From JAEULH01 sp963789785 (GTDB lineage Bacteria; Pseudomonadota; Alphaproteobacteria; Rhodospirillales; Defluviicoccaceae), in the NCBI GenBank assembly GCA_963789785.1, contig CAWBNC010000015.1:1-64000 (forward strand): a DNA stretch of 64,000 bases. The letters run 5' to 3'. The notes under the pieces are model-generated. The model was not told where the DNA came from. It saw nothing but the letters and a program-made list of their open reading frames with translations, and made no database searches. Of this stretch, positions 1-8,207 are shown piece after piece (the first letter of the stretch is position 1; every line of letters starts with the position of its first letter). A program made the translations under genes and the position numbers.

Positions 1-644
1 TGGAGTTAACCCGCGAGTTGCCGGTCATCGCCGCCTTCGAGCGGCTGTTCGCTGAGCGCGGCCTGCCGCACGCCATCCGCTCCGACAACGGCCTGCCTTT
101 CGCCAGCCCCAATGGCCTGTTCAACCTGTCGAAGCTCTCTGTCTGGTGGCTCAGGCTCGGCATTGCCATCGAACGCATCAAGCCAGGCCATCCCCAGCAG
201 AACGGACGCCACGAGCGCATGCATCTCACCTTGAAGCAGGAAACCGCAAGGCCGCCGGCCATGAACGCTATCGCTCAGCAGGACCGCTTCGACACCTTCG
301 TCAGCGAGTTCAACAGTCAACGGCCGCACGAGGCCTTGGACATGAGATGCCCCGAAAGCGTCTACGCCCCGTCGCCACGTCCCTATACCGGCCTGCCGGA
401 GGTCGAATACCCCTTCCACGACCGCGACATCCTGGTGACCGCCTGCGGCCGCATCTGCATGCACAGAAAAAAGATCAACATCTCAAGCGTCTTGGCCGGA
501 CACCGGCTCGGCCTCAAGGAAGTCGACGACGCCATCTGGCTCGTCTCCTTCATGACCTACGATCTCGGCTATATCGATCTCGAACAAAGGACCCTGCAGC
601 CACTCGACACCCCGTTCGGCACGAGGTTGTTACCCATCTCATAG
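1..644 (+). CDS. IS481-like transposase, C-terminal part (cut by window edge)
   Basis: The frame is open from base 3, so the gene begins outside the window. The protein is the C-terminal half of a retroviral-type (rve) integrase transposase. SDNG carries the second catalytic Asp and GRHERMH carries the catalytic Glu, about 35-40 residues apart, as in DDE enzymes of the IS3/IS481 group. FNSQRPHEALDM is the usual segment following the core. A C-terminal stretch of about 90 residues follows, and the stop is TAG at 642-644. A possible right terminus ends TGGACA at 678, ten bases before the tRNA-Pro gene. The IS name cannot be given without the left half. Confidence 0.85.
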   Translation, partial: ELTRELPVIAAFERLFAERGLPHAIRSDNGLPFASPNGLFNLSKLSVWWLRLGIAIERIKPGHPQQNGRHERMHLTLKQETARPPAMNAIAQQDRFDTFVSEFNSQRPHEALDMRCPESVYAPSPRPYTGLPEVEYPFHDRDILVTACGRICMHRKKINISSVLAGHRLGLKEVDDAIWLVSFMTYDLGYIDLEQRTLQPLDTPFGTRLLPIS

Positions 645-687
645 GAACAAACCGTTACCGATGTCTCCGGACTGGACAGCCGGCAAC

Positions 688-764
688 TGGTCGGAGCGGC
701 CGGATTCGAACCGGCGACCCCTAGACCCCCAGTCTAGTGCGCTACCAAGCTGCGCCACGCTCCG
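688..764 (-). tRNA. tRNA-Pro (anticodon GGG), CCA encoded
   Basis: Read on the minus strand the gene starts CGGAGCGTGGCGCAG and ends CGCTCCG-A-CCA. The 7-bp acceptor stem is perfect. The anticodon stem CTAGA/TCTAG encloses loop CTGGGGG with anticodon GGG (complement of 728-730). The T arm contains GGTTCGAATCC. The CCA end is encoded (complement of 688-690). The gene reads proline codons CCC/CCU. It lies downstream of the merR-like gene on the same strand, with IS sequence just beyond its 3' end. Confidence 0.96.
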
Positions 765-883
765 GACCAGCGCCCACTATAGAGCAGCGGCGAGACGGCG
801 CAACGTCGTGATGAACGAGCTCACCGGGCCTGCCCGGCACGATCGGGGCCGGTGCCGCAGCCGTCTTTTCAGGAACGTCGAGG

Positions 884-1469
884 CTATTCGGGCCGTCCGG
901 ATCTGTTGGCCGGCAGCAGGGCGCGCAGCTCTTCCAGTTCGCAGAGGAGGGCGAACAGCTCCTTGCGGAGCACGGTCGACATCTCCATGTCGCGCCGCCA
1001 CTTGGGCGAGGAGGGCGAAGGCTCCTCGGCCGCCGCCTCGGCGGATTCCGCGGCACCTTCGTTACCGCCCGCCGTCGGGGGTGCCGCCTGCTCCGGGGAC
1101 CGGCCATCGTCCTGAGCGTCAACTTCGGCCTCGGCGAATTCGGCCGTCGCCGCTCGTGGCCGGGACTGAGCCAGCGCCCGTCGCCCCTGCTGACGCAGCA
1201 GTTTCTGCACCCCGCGAATGGTGTAGCCGTCGACGTAGAGCAGGCGACGAACCTCGCGCAGCAGCACCACGTCTTCCGGACGGTAGTACCGCCGCCCGCC
1301 GCGGCGTTTCATCGGTCTGATCTGAGGAAATTTGGTCTCCCAGAAACGAAGCACGTGCTGCGGCAGATCGAGCTCGCTGGCGACCTCGGTAATAGTCCGG
1401 AAGGCCGAAGGCGACTTGCCGCCCGCCGGCGGCGAAGAAGCCTGGCTTTGGATCGTCGTCGACGCTCAT
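884..1469 (-). CDS. MerR-family regulator downstream of ihfA, frameshifted near its N-terminus
   Basis: This is the MerR-type protein that commonly follows ihfA in alphaproteobacteria. The ATG at 1469 overlaps the ihfA stop by one base and gives MSVDDDPKPGFFAAGG, then the frame fails. One base over, the expected helix-turn-helix continues: GKSPSAFRTITEVASELDLP, then LRFWETKFPQIRPMKRRGGR and RYYRPEDV. The body is then intact to the TGA, with an acidic, Ala-rich linker and a coiled C-terminal helix. Removing one G from the GGG run (CCC at 1422-1424 on the plus strand) restores a single frame of about 194 codons. As read, only a GTG-started 156-residue product lacking the first helix is possible. 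An unneeded base from sequencing is the simplest explanation. Confidence 0.8.
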
Positions 1470-1780
1470 CAGGCCGCGCCTGGATGCCGGCTCTCTTTGA
1501 TCCGGTTCTTGAGCACCTGTGACGGGCGGAAGACCAGGACCTTGCGCGGAAAAATCGGCACCTCGTCGCCGGTCTTGGGGTTGCGGCCGATCCGACGGCC
1601 TTTCTGTCGGATGGAGAAAGTTCCGAAGGAAGAGAGCTTTACCGTGTCGCCCTGCCCCAGCGCCTGAATGATCTCTCCCAGGACCGACTCCAGGAGCTCT
1701 GCCGATTCGCTGCGCGAGAGACCGACCTCCTGGTAAACCGCCTCGCTGAGGTCAGCCCTGGTGATGGTCCGTCCGGCCAT
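1469..1780 (-). CDS. ihfA: Integration host factor subunit alpha
   Basis: DNA-bending HU/IHF-family protein that pairs with IhfB and assists replication, recombination and transcription. The chosen ATG gives MAGRTITRADLSEAVYQEVG, 103 residues, the usual length; an ATG 45 bases upstream would add an atypical tail. The beta-arm region GRNPKTGDEVPIFPRKVLVF is the family signature, followed by RPSQVLKNRI. It sits 109 bases downstream of fabH and overlaps the merR-like start by one base, so the two are probably co-transcribed. This order (plsX, fabH, ihfA, merR) is common in alphaproteobacteria. Confidence 0.96.
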   Translation of the reverse strand: MAGRTITRADLSEAVYQEVGLSRSESAELLESVLGEIIQALGQGDTVKLSSFGTFSIRQKGRRIGRNPKTGDEVPIFPRKVLVFRPSQVLKNRIKESRHPGAA

Positions 1781-1889
1781 TGCTGTAATCTCCGCTGCCG
1801 CCTGGACGAAGCCTAACCCGTGCACAGAAATCGGTCAATATCAAGGGGATGCAAAGAGGTCTTTATCTCGCGCGCCGCTGCCTGCGCGT

Positions 1890-2883
1890 TCACCAGCGAA
1901 CGAGCGCGGCGCCCCAGGTCAATCCTCCGCCGATCGCCTCGAGCAGCAGGAGGTCGCCGGCCTTGATCCGCCCGTCGCGCACCGCCCGATCGAGCGCAAG
2001 AGGGATTGACGCCGCCGACGTGTTGGCATGGTCCTCGACGGTGGAGATGACCCGTTCGGCCGGCACGGCCAGCTTCCGGGCGACGCCCTCGATGATGCGC
2101 TGGTTCGCCTGGTGGGGTATAAGCCAGCTCACATCGGCGATGGTCAGCTCGTTTGCCGACAAGGCTTCGTGGGCGGCCAGCGCCAGAGCACGAAATGGCG
2201 TGCCGGAACACCTCGCGGCCGGACATCCGCAATTTGCCGACGGTGCCCGTTCTCGAGGGGCCGCCGTCGACGTAAAGAATGTCGCGATAGCGACCGTCCG
2301 AATGAAGGTGGGTCGACAGGATGGACGACTGCGGCTTGCGCCCGGCGGTCGCGTTTTCCGCCGTCGCCGCCCGTGCCACGACCACCGCGCCCGCACCGTC
2401 GCCGAAGAGCACGCAGGTGCCGCGATCGTGCCAGTCGAGAATGCGCGAATAGGTCTCGGCGCCGATGACAAGAGCGGTCTCCGCCTGCCCGGCGCGGATG
2501 AAATTGTCGGCAACGGCGAGCGCGAAGACGAAGCCCGAGCAGACCGCTTGCACATCGAAAGCAGCACCGCGGGTCGTGCCGAGCTTCGCCTGCACCTGGG
2601 TCGCCGTCGCCGGGAAGGTATCGTCCGGCGTCGTCGTCGCGACAATGATGAGGTCCATATGCGCGGCGTCCATCCCGGCATGATCGAGAGCTCTTCTGCC
2701 AGCCTGCGTCGCCAGATCGGATGTCAGTTCGCCATCGGCGGCGATGTGCCGGCGGTGGATGCCGGTACGCGTGACGATCCATTCGTTTGACGTTTCAATC
2801 TGAACGGCAAGCTCGTCGTTGCTGAGCACCCGAGCCGGCAGGTATGAGCCGCAGCCGACGATCCTTGAACGCAGCGCGGTCAT
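1890..2883 (-). CDS. fabH: 3-oxoacyl-ACP synthase III, frameshifted by one extra base
   Basis: FabH condenses acetyl-CoA with malonyl-ACP to start fatty acid synthesis. The ATG at 2883 overlaps the plsX stop. The N-terminal part is intact to MSGREVFRHAI and includes the catalytic Cys at about residue 115 (AVCSGF). The frame then breaks; the next frame resumes with RALALAAHEALSANELTIAD, the catalytic His (IPHQANQRI) and Asn (HANTSAASIPLAL), and ends at 1890. Dropping one base in the AAA at 2193-2195 (plus strand) gives one ORF of about 330 residues, the usual length. All catalytic residues survive, which argues for a sequence error; if real, the truncated enzyme would lack the His and Asn. Confidence 0.9.
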
Positions 2884-3959
2884 CAGCCGGTCGCGATCCG
2901 CGGATCTTTCGGACTGTTTCCGGCGATGTGGAAGAAGTCGTCCCTGATTCCCTGATTGACCCGGTCGGCAATGAGCCGGACCGCGACCTTTAACGCGTTG
3001 GAGAAGCCGTGGGCGTCGGTGCCGCCGTGGCTCTTGACGCATACCCCGTTGAGACCAAGAAACATGGCACCATCGTAGTTCCGCGGGTCCATCCGCATTC
3101 GCATCTGCCGAAGGGCCGGACGCGCCAGCATGGCTCCAAGCCGGGTCCGCCACCCGGAACCGAGAGCTTCGCGGAGGAAATGGGTGTAGAGCCGGGACGT
3201 TCCTTCGGCAGTCTTCAAGGCGACATTTCCGGTGAAACCGTCGGTCACAATAACGTCAACGGTACCGGCGCCGATGTCGGTACCCTCCACGAAGCCGTGA
3301 AAGCGGATGGCGAGGTCGCTCTGCTGAAGCACCTCTGCGGCCTTCTTGACGGCCTGATTGCCCTTCAGCTGTTCTTCGCCGACGTTCAGAAGTGCGACGG
3401 ACGGCTGCTTGAGGCCGAGCACCCGGCGCGCGAACACTTCCCCCATGACGGCGAACTGAACCAGGTTCTCGGCGCTGCATTCGATGTTGGCGCCAAGGTC
3501 GAGCATCACCGACCGACCGCGGATCGTCGGATAGGCCGAGGCGATCGCGGGCCGATCGACGCCCGGCAGGGTCTTGAGCACGAATTTCGCCATCGCCATC
3601 AGCGCGCCGGTATTGCCGGCTGAAACAACGCCATCCGCCTCTCCCGCTGCGACGGCATCGATGGCGCGGCGCATGCTGGAGTTGTGGGCCGCGCGCAGAG
3701 CCGCTGACGGACGCTCGCTGCTACTGACCACGTCGGTGGTATCCCTTATGTGCGAGACCGCGCCGACCCGCGGGCACTTTCTCACCAGCGGCGCCAGTTC
3801 GGCTTCCCGGCCGAACAGCAGGAAGTGCACGCCGCTCAGATGTCGCAGCGCGAGATCGATGCCTTCGATGACCATGACGGGAGCGTGATCGCCGCCCATC
3901 GCGTCGATTGAAATGGTGACGCGGTCGGACTGCGCACCGGCGTTTCCCGACGCGTTCAC
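2883..3959 (-). CDS. plsX: Phosphate acyltransferase PlsX
   Basis: Makes acyl-phosphate from acyl-ACP for phospholipid synthesis, working with PlsY. The sequence has the family start TISIDAMGGDHAP, then SSSERPSAALR and VSAGNTGALMA, and continues to HIAGNSP near the end, about 358 residues. The GTG at 3959 is chosen because it places the conserved DAMGGDHAP about 20 residues in; a longer frame upstream is not conserved. It overlaps fabH by one base (ATGA), indicating translational coupling. A 312-base gap separates it from the broken DUF177 gene; rpmF, often nearby in bacteria, is not seen here. Confidence 0.95.
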   Translation of the reverse strand: MNASGNAGAQSDRVTISIDAMGGDHAPVMVIEGIDLALRHLSGVHFLLFGREAELAPLVRKCPRVGAVSHIRDTTDVVSSSERPSAALRAAHNSSMRRAIDAVAAGEADGVVSAGNTGALMAMAKFVLKTLPGVDRPAIASAYPTIRGRSVMLDLGANIECSAENLVQFAVMGEVFARRVLGLKQPSVALLNVGEEQLKGNQAVKKAAEVLQQSDLAIRFHGFVEGTDIGAGTVDVIVTDGFTGNVALKTAEGTSRLYTHFLREALGSGWRTRLGAMLARPALRQMRMRMDPRNYDGAMFLGLNGVCVKSHGGTDAHGFSNALKVAVRLIADRVNQGIRDDFFHIAGNSPKDPRIATG

Positions 3960-4271
3960 CGCGCACTCCTGCGAAGGTGGTGCATTGGGACCGGTCCGAA
4001 GTGGGGTGAGACCTCGATCATTCCGCTTTCTGAAAAACCGGCAGCAACGTGACCCGAGGCCACTCGATCCGCTGCAAGGCAAAATTCGCTGGCGATCATG
4101 TCAATGGCCGTGCATGGCCCGCTATCGTCGGCGCTTCCGTTACAGGCATGCAACCTTAAAATATCTTCGGATGGGAAAGGTGCGGCGCAAGGAAAGTCGG
4201 CTGTTCGCACGCAGTCCGTTGGCGCTTAATTAGCCAATATCATCCGCGCCGGCAAGTCACTTGCGCCGTCT
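3960..4271. other. Intergenic stretch upstream of plsX
   Basis: 312 bases between the end of DUF177 and plsX. Short frames exist on both strands but resemble no family I recognise and lack convincing ribosome sites. The part near 4120-4250 is more AT-rich (for example TTAAAATATCTTCGG and CTTAATTAGCC) and is the likely place for a plsX-fabH-ihfA promoter, but no clear -35/-10 pair can be chosen. Confidence 0.4.
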
Positions 4272-5223
4272 TCATGAAGCTCGGTCTGGCCGGAGCCTGG
4301 CTAGGTCAGCGAAGGCGCTGCTCGTGGGCGCGTCGGCTTGCGCATCCTCATGGGGCAAACCGGCGTTTTCGACCTCCGTGGCGGACGCCCGCGGATAGGG
4401 GTCGAGTTCGAGAGCAAGCTGCTCCGCCGCGGCTTCACCGACGTCAAGTCGACCGTCCTCAAGCGGATCGATATCGTCGTCCGCTTCATCGAAGTAGACT
4501 TCCGCGCCGGCCGCGCCCTCACCCATCGCGTCCTCTACGTAGAGGCGGACGAAATCGGACTCTATTTGCCGTGGGACCGGTGCGAGGGAGACGACGCAGG
4601 TCTGCATTACGTCGGCTGAAAGATGCGCAGTCAGTTGCACAACCGTCCCGCCGCGCACGCTGCTCACCACGCCCGCCACCTCCAGCCGGTCAAGCTCCCG
4701 AAGGCCGAAGCGTCTCGCGAGCGCAGCTCGTTCGCAGCCATCGGCCGCGACCGCGAACGAGCGGCTTTTGACACAGAATACCTGACGGCGCTGGTTGGCT
4801 CGCTGTGGTGGTGAGTTGGCCGACTTGGAGGTGGAAGTCCTCGACGGGCCCTGGTGACGGGAACCGTTAGCCGAACAGCAAGGGCGTCGCCGCGAGGCGG
4901 GGTTTGAAGGAAGCTGTAAGCAAAGTCCTGGCCCGACGAACAGGAACCGCATAGGAGGCGCCGAGACCCTGGGCGAGGGGGCGTGAAGACCCAAAGCCCG
5001 ATGTCACCCGGAGGGTCTGGGCGTATATGCGGCGGGTATGTGGGACGAAGGTCGCGCGTCTTACCCTGGGAGGCCTGCCGGCCTGCCCCTGGTTTCAGGT
5101 GTGCTACCGGCGCCGAGAGGCGTCGGGATGGGACGGCAGGAGTTAGCAGAGGCCATAGTAGCTTGCCAAGACCGGGCGGCGAAGGGCCGAACATGGAGTG
5201 CCGGACGGCAAGCGGACGGTTCG

Positions 5224-6627
5224 ATGGTGCGAGATTACGCCGAAGGCCGGGCTGGGATGCCCGGCGCCTGTCCCGAGGGTAGCGGCCGGAAGCCGCGAGA
5301 GAAGGGGCTGGGTGCGTCGAGCGCTGCGGCACCGTCTGTTTCTGCCCGCCCGGAGGCGACGGCCCGGTTGCTGGAGGCGATCCTCGACCGGGAGAACATG
5401 AGGGCGGCCTACCACCGCGTGGTGGCCAACAGGGGCGCCGCGGGCGTTGACGCGATGACCGTCGACGGCCTCAAGGCATTCTTGGTGAAACACTGGCCGC
5501 GCATCAAGGAAGACCTGCTGGCCGGCCGGTACCGGCCGCAGCCGGTGCGTCGGGTGGATATTCCGAAGCCCGGCGGCGGCACGCGGACCTTGGGTATCCC
5601 CACGGTCGTGGACCGGCTGATCCAGCAGGCGCTGCATCAGGGACTCTCACCGCTCTTCGACCCGGGTTTCTCGGACGCCTCCTACGGCTTCCGGCCGGGG
5701 CGAAGCGCCCACCAAGCGGTGTTGGCCGCGCGCGCCCATGTGGCGGCGGACCGGCGCTGGATGGTGGACATCGACCTGGAGAGGTTCTTCGACCGGGTGA
5801 ACCACGACGTGCTGATGGCACGGGTGGCGCGCAAGGTCGAAGACAAGCGGGTGTTGCGGCTGATCCGCCGCTATCTGCGGGCCGGGTTGATGGCGGACGG
5901 GGTGGCGACGGCGCGGACCGAGGGGACGCCGCAGGGCGGTCCCTTGTCGCCGCTGTTGTCGAACATCCTGCTCGACGACCTCGACAAGGAACTGGAGCGA
6001 CGCGGCCATGCCTTCGTCCGCTACGCCGACGACTGCAACATCCATGTGCGGTCCCGGCGGTCGGGCGAACGGGTGATGGCGTCGATCGCCCGGTTCCTGG
6101 CCGAGCGACTGCGGCTCGCGGTCAACGTCGCCAAGAGCGCCGTGGACCGCCCCTGGAAGCGCAGCTTCCTGGGCTTCACCATGACCGCCCACCGGGCGCC
6201 GCGCCTGCGTGTGGCACCTGCGAGCGTGGCGCGGTTCAAGGGCAAGCTTCGGGCGTTGTGGCGCCAGGGCCGGGGCCGCAGCCTCGGGCGCACGATCGAA
6301 GACCTCGCCCCGATCCTCGCCGGCTGGATCGCCTACTTCCGGTTGGCCGAGGCCAGGGGCATCTTCGAGGCGCTGGACGGCTGGATCAGGCGGCGCCTGC
6401 GCTGTCTGATCTGGCGCCAGTGCAAGCGGCCGAGGACACGAGCGATGCGCCTGATGCAGCGGGGGCTCGCGGAGGAACGGGCATGGGTCTCCGCCTACAA
6501 CGGACACGGCCCCTGGTGGAACGCCGGGGCCAGCCACATGAACGACGCCTTCCGGGCCGGCTTCTTTCGCAATCTCGGGCTGGTCAGCCTGCTCGACCGG
6601 CACCGCCGCCTCAACTACGCTTCATGA
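5224..6627 (+). CDS. ltrA: Group II intron reverse transcriptase/maturase
   Basis: Multifunctional intron protein that helps splicing and copies the intron RNA into DNA. The RT domain shows RRVDIPKPGGGTRTLGIP, YGFRPGRSAHQA, TPQGGPLSPLLSNILLD and the catalytic YADD. The maturase (GIIM) domain follows, with DLAPILAGWIAYFRLAE and later NDAFRAGFFRNLGLVSLLD. No C-terminal HNH endonuclease is visible, so this is an endonuclease-less form. The frame is open from 5038; the ATG at 5224 is a conservative choice within domain IV, and other starts are possible. The catalytic motifs are all present, so the element may still be active. Confidence 0.92.
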   Translation: MVRDYAEGRAGMPGACPEGSGRKPREKGLGASSAAAPSVSARPEATARLLEAILDRENMRAAYHRVVANRGAAGVDAMTVDGLKAFLVKHWPRIKEDLLAGRYRPQPVRRVDIPKPGGGTRTLGIPTVVDRLIQQALHQGLSPLFDPGFSDASYGFRPGRSAHQAVLAARAHVAADRRWMVDIDLERFFDRVNHDVLMARVARKVEDKRVLRLIRRYLRAGLMADGVATARTEGTPQGGPLSPLLSNILLDDLDKELERRGHAFVRYADDCNIHVRSRRSGERVMASIARFLAERLRLAVNVAKSAVDRPWKRSFLGFTMTAHRAPRLRVAPASVARFKGKLRALWRQGRGRSLGRTIEDLAPILAGWIAYFRLAEARGIFEALDGWIRRRLRCLIWRQCKRPRTRAMRLMQRGLAEERAWVSAYNGHGPWWNAGASHMNDAFRAGFFRNLGLVSLLDRHRRLNYAS

Positions 6628-6698
6628 ACCGCCGTGTACGGAACCGTACGCACGGTGGTGTGGGAGGAGGGCCGCCGCAAGGCGCCCTCCTACCCGAT
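6626..6698 (+). ncRNA. Group II intron domains V and VI
   Basis: Domain V folds as GAACCGCCGTG-TACGG-AACC-GTACGCACGGTGGT, with the short distal stem GTAC/GTAC and GNRA-like loop position expected of the catalytic hairpin. Domain VI pairs GGAGGAGGGC with GCCCTCC around CGCCGCAAGGC, leaving A6692 as the likely branch point. The pair lies immediately after the maturase stop codon, which is the usual layout. Confidence 0.8.
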
Positions 6699-6763
6699 GC
6701 AGACCATCGATGGCGACAATTCTCGTGAACTCGGCGCGCGCGATCGGTCGGGTCGACATGTGG

Positions 6764-7369
6764 TTATCCTGCGTCGCTTCCGAGCGGCTCGAACTCCAGC
6801 GTACCGGCGCAAAGTCGCTCGGCGCTGACGTGATCCAGCGCGACCGCCTGTTTTCGGACATACGCGGCCAGCCCGGCAAGTTCGGCTTCCAAAGCCGCGC
6901 CGTGCCGGTAGACATTCCGCTGCAGGCCTTCCTTGAGCAGCCCGTCCGAGGTTTCGGCGAGACCCGCCTCGTAGGCCGCCAGGCGTCCGTAGAAGCCTTG
7001 CGCCATGCGCTTTATTCGCTTGCCCACGGCGAGGTCGCCGACGCCCATTTCGCGCAGGTTTTGATCCATATCGGCAAACATCAGATCGAAGAACGTTTGG
7101 GAAAGCGCCTCGGTGCGGTCATGATCTCGGCGCAAACGGCGTAGCAGCAACGAGGCATGCAGCGCGATCATGTCGAAACGGCCGTCCGGTGTATCCGGAA
7201 CACCAAATTCAAGGTAGTGCAGCGGTTGACGCGCTTGGTCGACAACTCGAGCGTAAAGTTTCGTCGCAGCTGCCTCTATGGTGCGCCTGAACTCGTTGGC
7301 CAAGTACCCCGCCTCCCGCGGTCGCAGTTGAACAGCGCAAGCCGGACCGTTACCATGCCACCATGTCAT
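6764..7369 (-). CDS. Ubiquinol-cytochrome c chaperone family protein (CBP3/UQCC1-like)
   Basis: Alphaproteobacterial relative of the mitochondrial CBP3 factor for cytochrome bc1 assembly. The family core is clear: ARQPLHYLEFGVPDTPDGRF, DMIALHASLLLRRL, FDLMFADMDQNLREMGVGDL, then GFYGRLAAYEAGL. The ATG at 7369 is one candidate; the open frame runs further upstream without recognisable conservation. It ends TAA only 4 bases before the DUF177 start. bamE lies divergently upstream, an arrangement seen in related genomes. Role in this organism is inferred from the family. Confidence 0.88.
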   Translation of the reverse strand: MTWWHGNGPACAVQLRPREAGYLANEFRRTIEAAATKLYARVVDQARQPLHYLEFGVPDTPDGRFDMIALHASLLLRRLRRDHDRTEALSQTFFDLMFADMDQNLREMGVGDLAVGKRIKRMAQGFYGRLAAYEAGLAETSDGLLKEGLQRNVYRHGAALEAELAGLAAYVRKQAVALDHVSAERLCAGTLEFEPLGSDAG

Positions 7370-7422
7370 CAATGACCTCAGCAGCGGCGCCTTGTTCCGG
7401 CTGAGGCAGATGTGGGGGCTAT

Positions 7423-7941
7423 ATGCGGTCCGTCCAGTCCGGTTCTCCTGTCCGTGGCGACAACTGCGGCGCGCCACATGAACGCGCAGTCTTGCCGCGG
7501 ACGATTCGTGCGCTGGCAGCAGTTTCCACCGTCTGGCTGATGGTCGGCTGCGCCGGAGAAGTCGCGACTCACGGTGACATGGTTCAGGCCGACAAGCTGG
7601 CGAAGATTGTTCCCAATCAAACCAGCCAGCGCGATGTCCTGGCGATCCTCGGATCACCCTCGACCGTCTCGGTGCTTGATGGCGAAGCGTGGTATTACGT
7701 CGGCGATCGCAGGGAAAGCCTTGCTTTCTTCAAGCCGGAGTTGCTCGAACGCGACATGGTCATTGTCTCGTTCGATCCGAACGGCACGGTGAGCAGCGTC
7801 GAAAAGACCGAGGTCGACAAGGATCTCGACATCGAAGTCGTCGAGCGCGAGACGCCGACGCATGGCAGCAATCTGACGATGATCGAGCAGTTCCTCGGCA
7901 ACCTCGGCCGGTTCAACAACGACAAGCAGGAACGCCACTGA
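7423..7941 (+). CDS. bamE: Outer-membrane assembly lipoprotein, SmpA/OmlA (BamE) type
   Basis: Lipoprotein of the BAM complex, which inserts beta-barrel proteins in the outer membrane. A hydrophobic signal ends in lipobox LMVGC, with the lipidated Cys at about residue 43 if the ATG at 7423 is used. The SmpA/OmlA fold follows: KIVPNQTSQRDVLAILGSPS, AWYYVGDR, and a C-terminal strand DMVIVSFDPNGTVSSVE. A TTG at 7492 would give a shorter and more usual signal peptide (lipid Cys near residue 20), so the start is uncertain. It is divergent from the bc1 chaperone gene. Confidence 0.85.
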   Translation: MRSVQSGSPVRGDNCGAPHERAVLPRTIRALAAVSTVWLMVGCAGEVATHGDMVQADKLAKIVPNQTSQRDVLAILGSPSTVSVLDGEAWYYVGDRRESLAFFKPELLERDMVIVSFDPNGTVSSVEKTEVDKDLDIEVVERETPTHGSNLTMIEQFLGNLGRFNNDKQERH

Positions 7942-8166
7942 GCCTGACCGGGCGCCGGCCTCGGCGGCGCCACCCGAAAGAGTGCCATGGCCCGCCTGGG
8001 TATGGTGCTGCCCACCCTAGCATTCAAACCTCTCGCGTTTGCTCATGTGAAGCGGCGGCCCGCGGACGGGGCCCGGCCGGGGAGCAGTCTGCGATTGCGG
8101 TCCGATGCCCACGGATGGGATCCATCCGCGGGTCAGTCGGGGTCATCGAGGATGAGTGGATCGACC

Positions 8167-8200
8167 GACCAGACGCCCGGGAACCACCAGGCGTCTGGTC
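8167..8200 (-). terminator. Strong hairpin just after hppA
   Basis: GACCAGACGCC (8167-8177) and GGCGTCTGGTC (8190-8200) form a perfect 11-bp stem with a 12-base loop, 8 bases past the hppA stop. No T-run follows on the minus strand, so this is either an atypical terminator or a 3'-end protecting hairpin. Confidence 0.55.
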
Positions 8201-8207
8201 CGCTCCG

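Larger units (their letters stand above)
4805..6698 (+). mobile_element. Group II intron, about 1.9 kb, encoding its own reverse transcriptase
   Basis: The 3' end is well supported: a domain V hairpin starts right after the RT stop, a domain VI stem follows (GGAGGAGGGC paired with GCCCTCC), the candidate branch A at 6692 is 7 bases from the end, and the element closes with AT at 6698. The 5' end at GTGGTGG (4805) is inferred, because exact removal restores the DUF177 frame. CTCGCT (4799-4804) can serve as IBS1 pairing with GGCGAG at 4972-4977 (one G-U). The region AACAGGAACCGCATA (4939-4953) is typical of domain I in related introns. No target duplication is seen, as expected for retrohoming. 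GTGGT departs slightly from the GTGYG consensus, so the left boundary may be a few bases off. Confidence 0.85.
4272..6759 (-). pseudogene. DUF177 (YceD-like) gene split by an antisense group II intron
   Basis: DUF177 proteins are small acidic proteins of the YceD family, linked in other bacteria to 23S rRNA or ribosome accumulation. The 5' piece (6699-6759, minus) reads MSTRPIARAEFTRIVAIDGL. The rest (4272-4804) reads through KSRSFAVAADGCERAALARR, then ELDRLEV and TCVVSLAPVP, and ends at 4272. Removing 4805-6698 joins the halves in frame (GGT CTG C/AG CGA GCC), about 197 residues. The start lies 4 bases after the cytochrome bc1 chaperone stop, so the two were one operon. Because the intron is on the opposite strand it cannot splice from this mRNA, so the gene should be inactive. 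Confidence 0.85.

Noticed and set aside
3960..4271. rpmF (ribosomal protein L32) between DUF177 and plsX
   Set aside because: No frame gives the short basic L32 sequence with its Cys pairs or MAVPKRK-type start.
7942..8166. Small gene between bamE and hppA
   Set aside because: Short frames only, without ribosome sites or conserved sequence.
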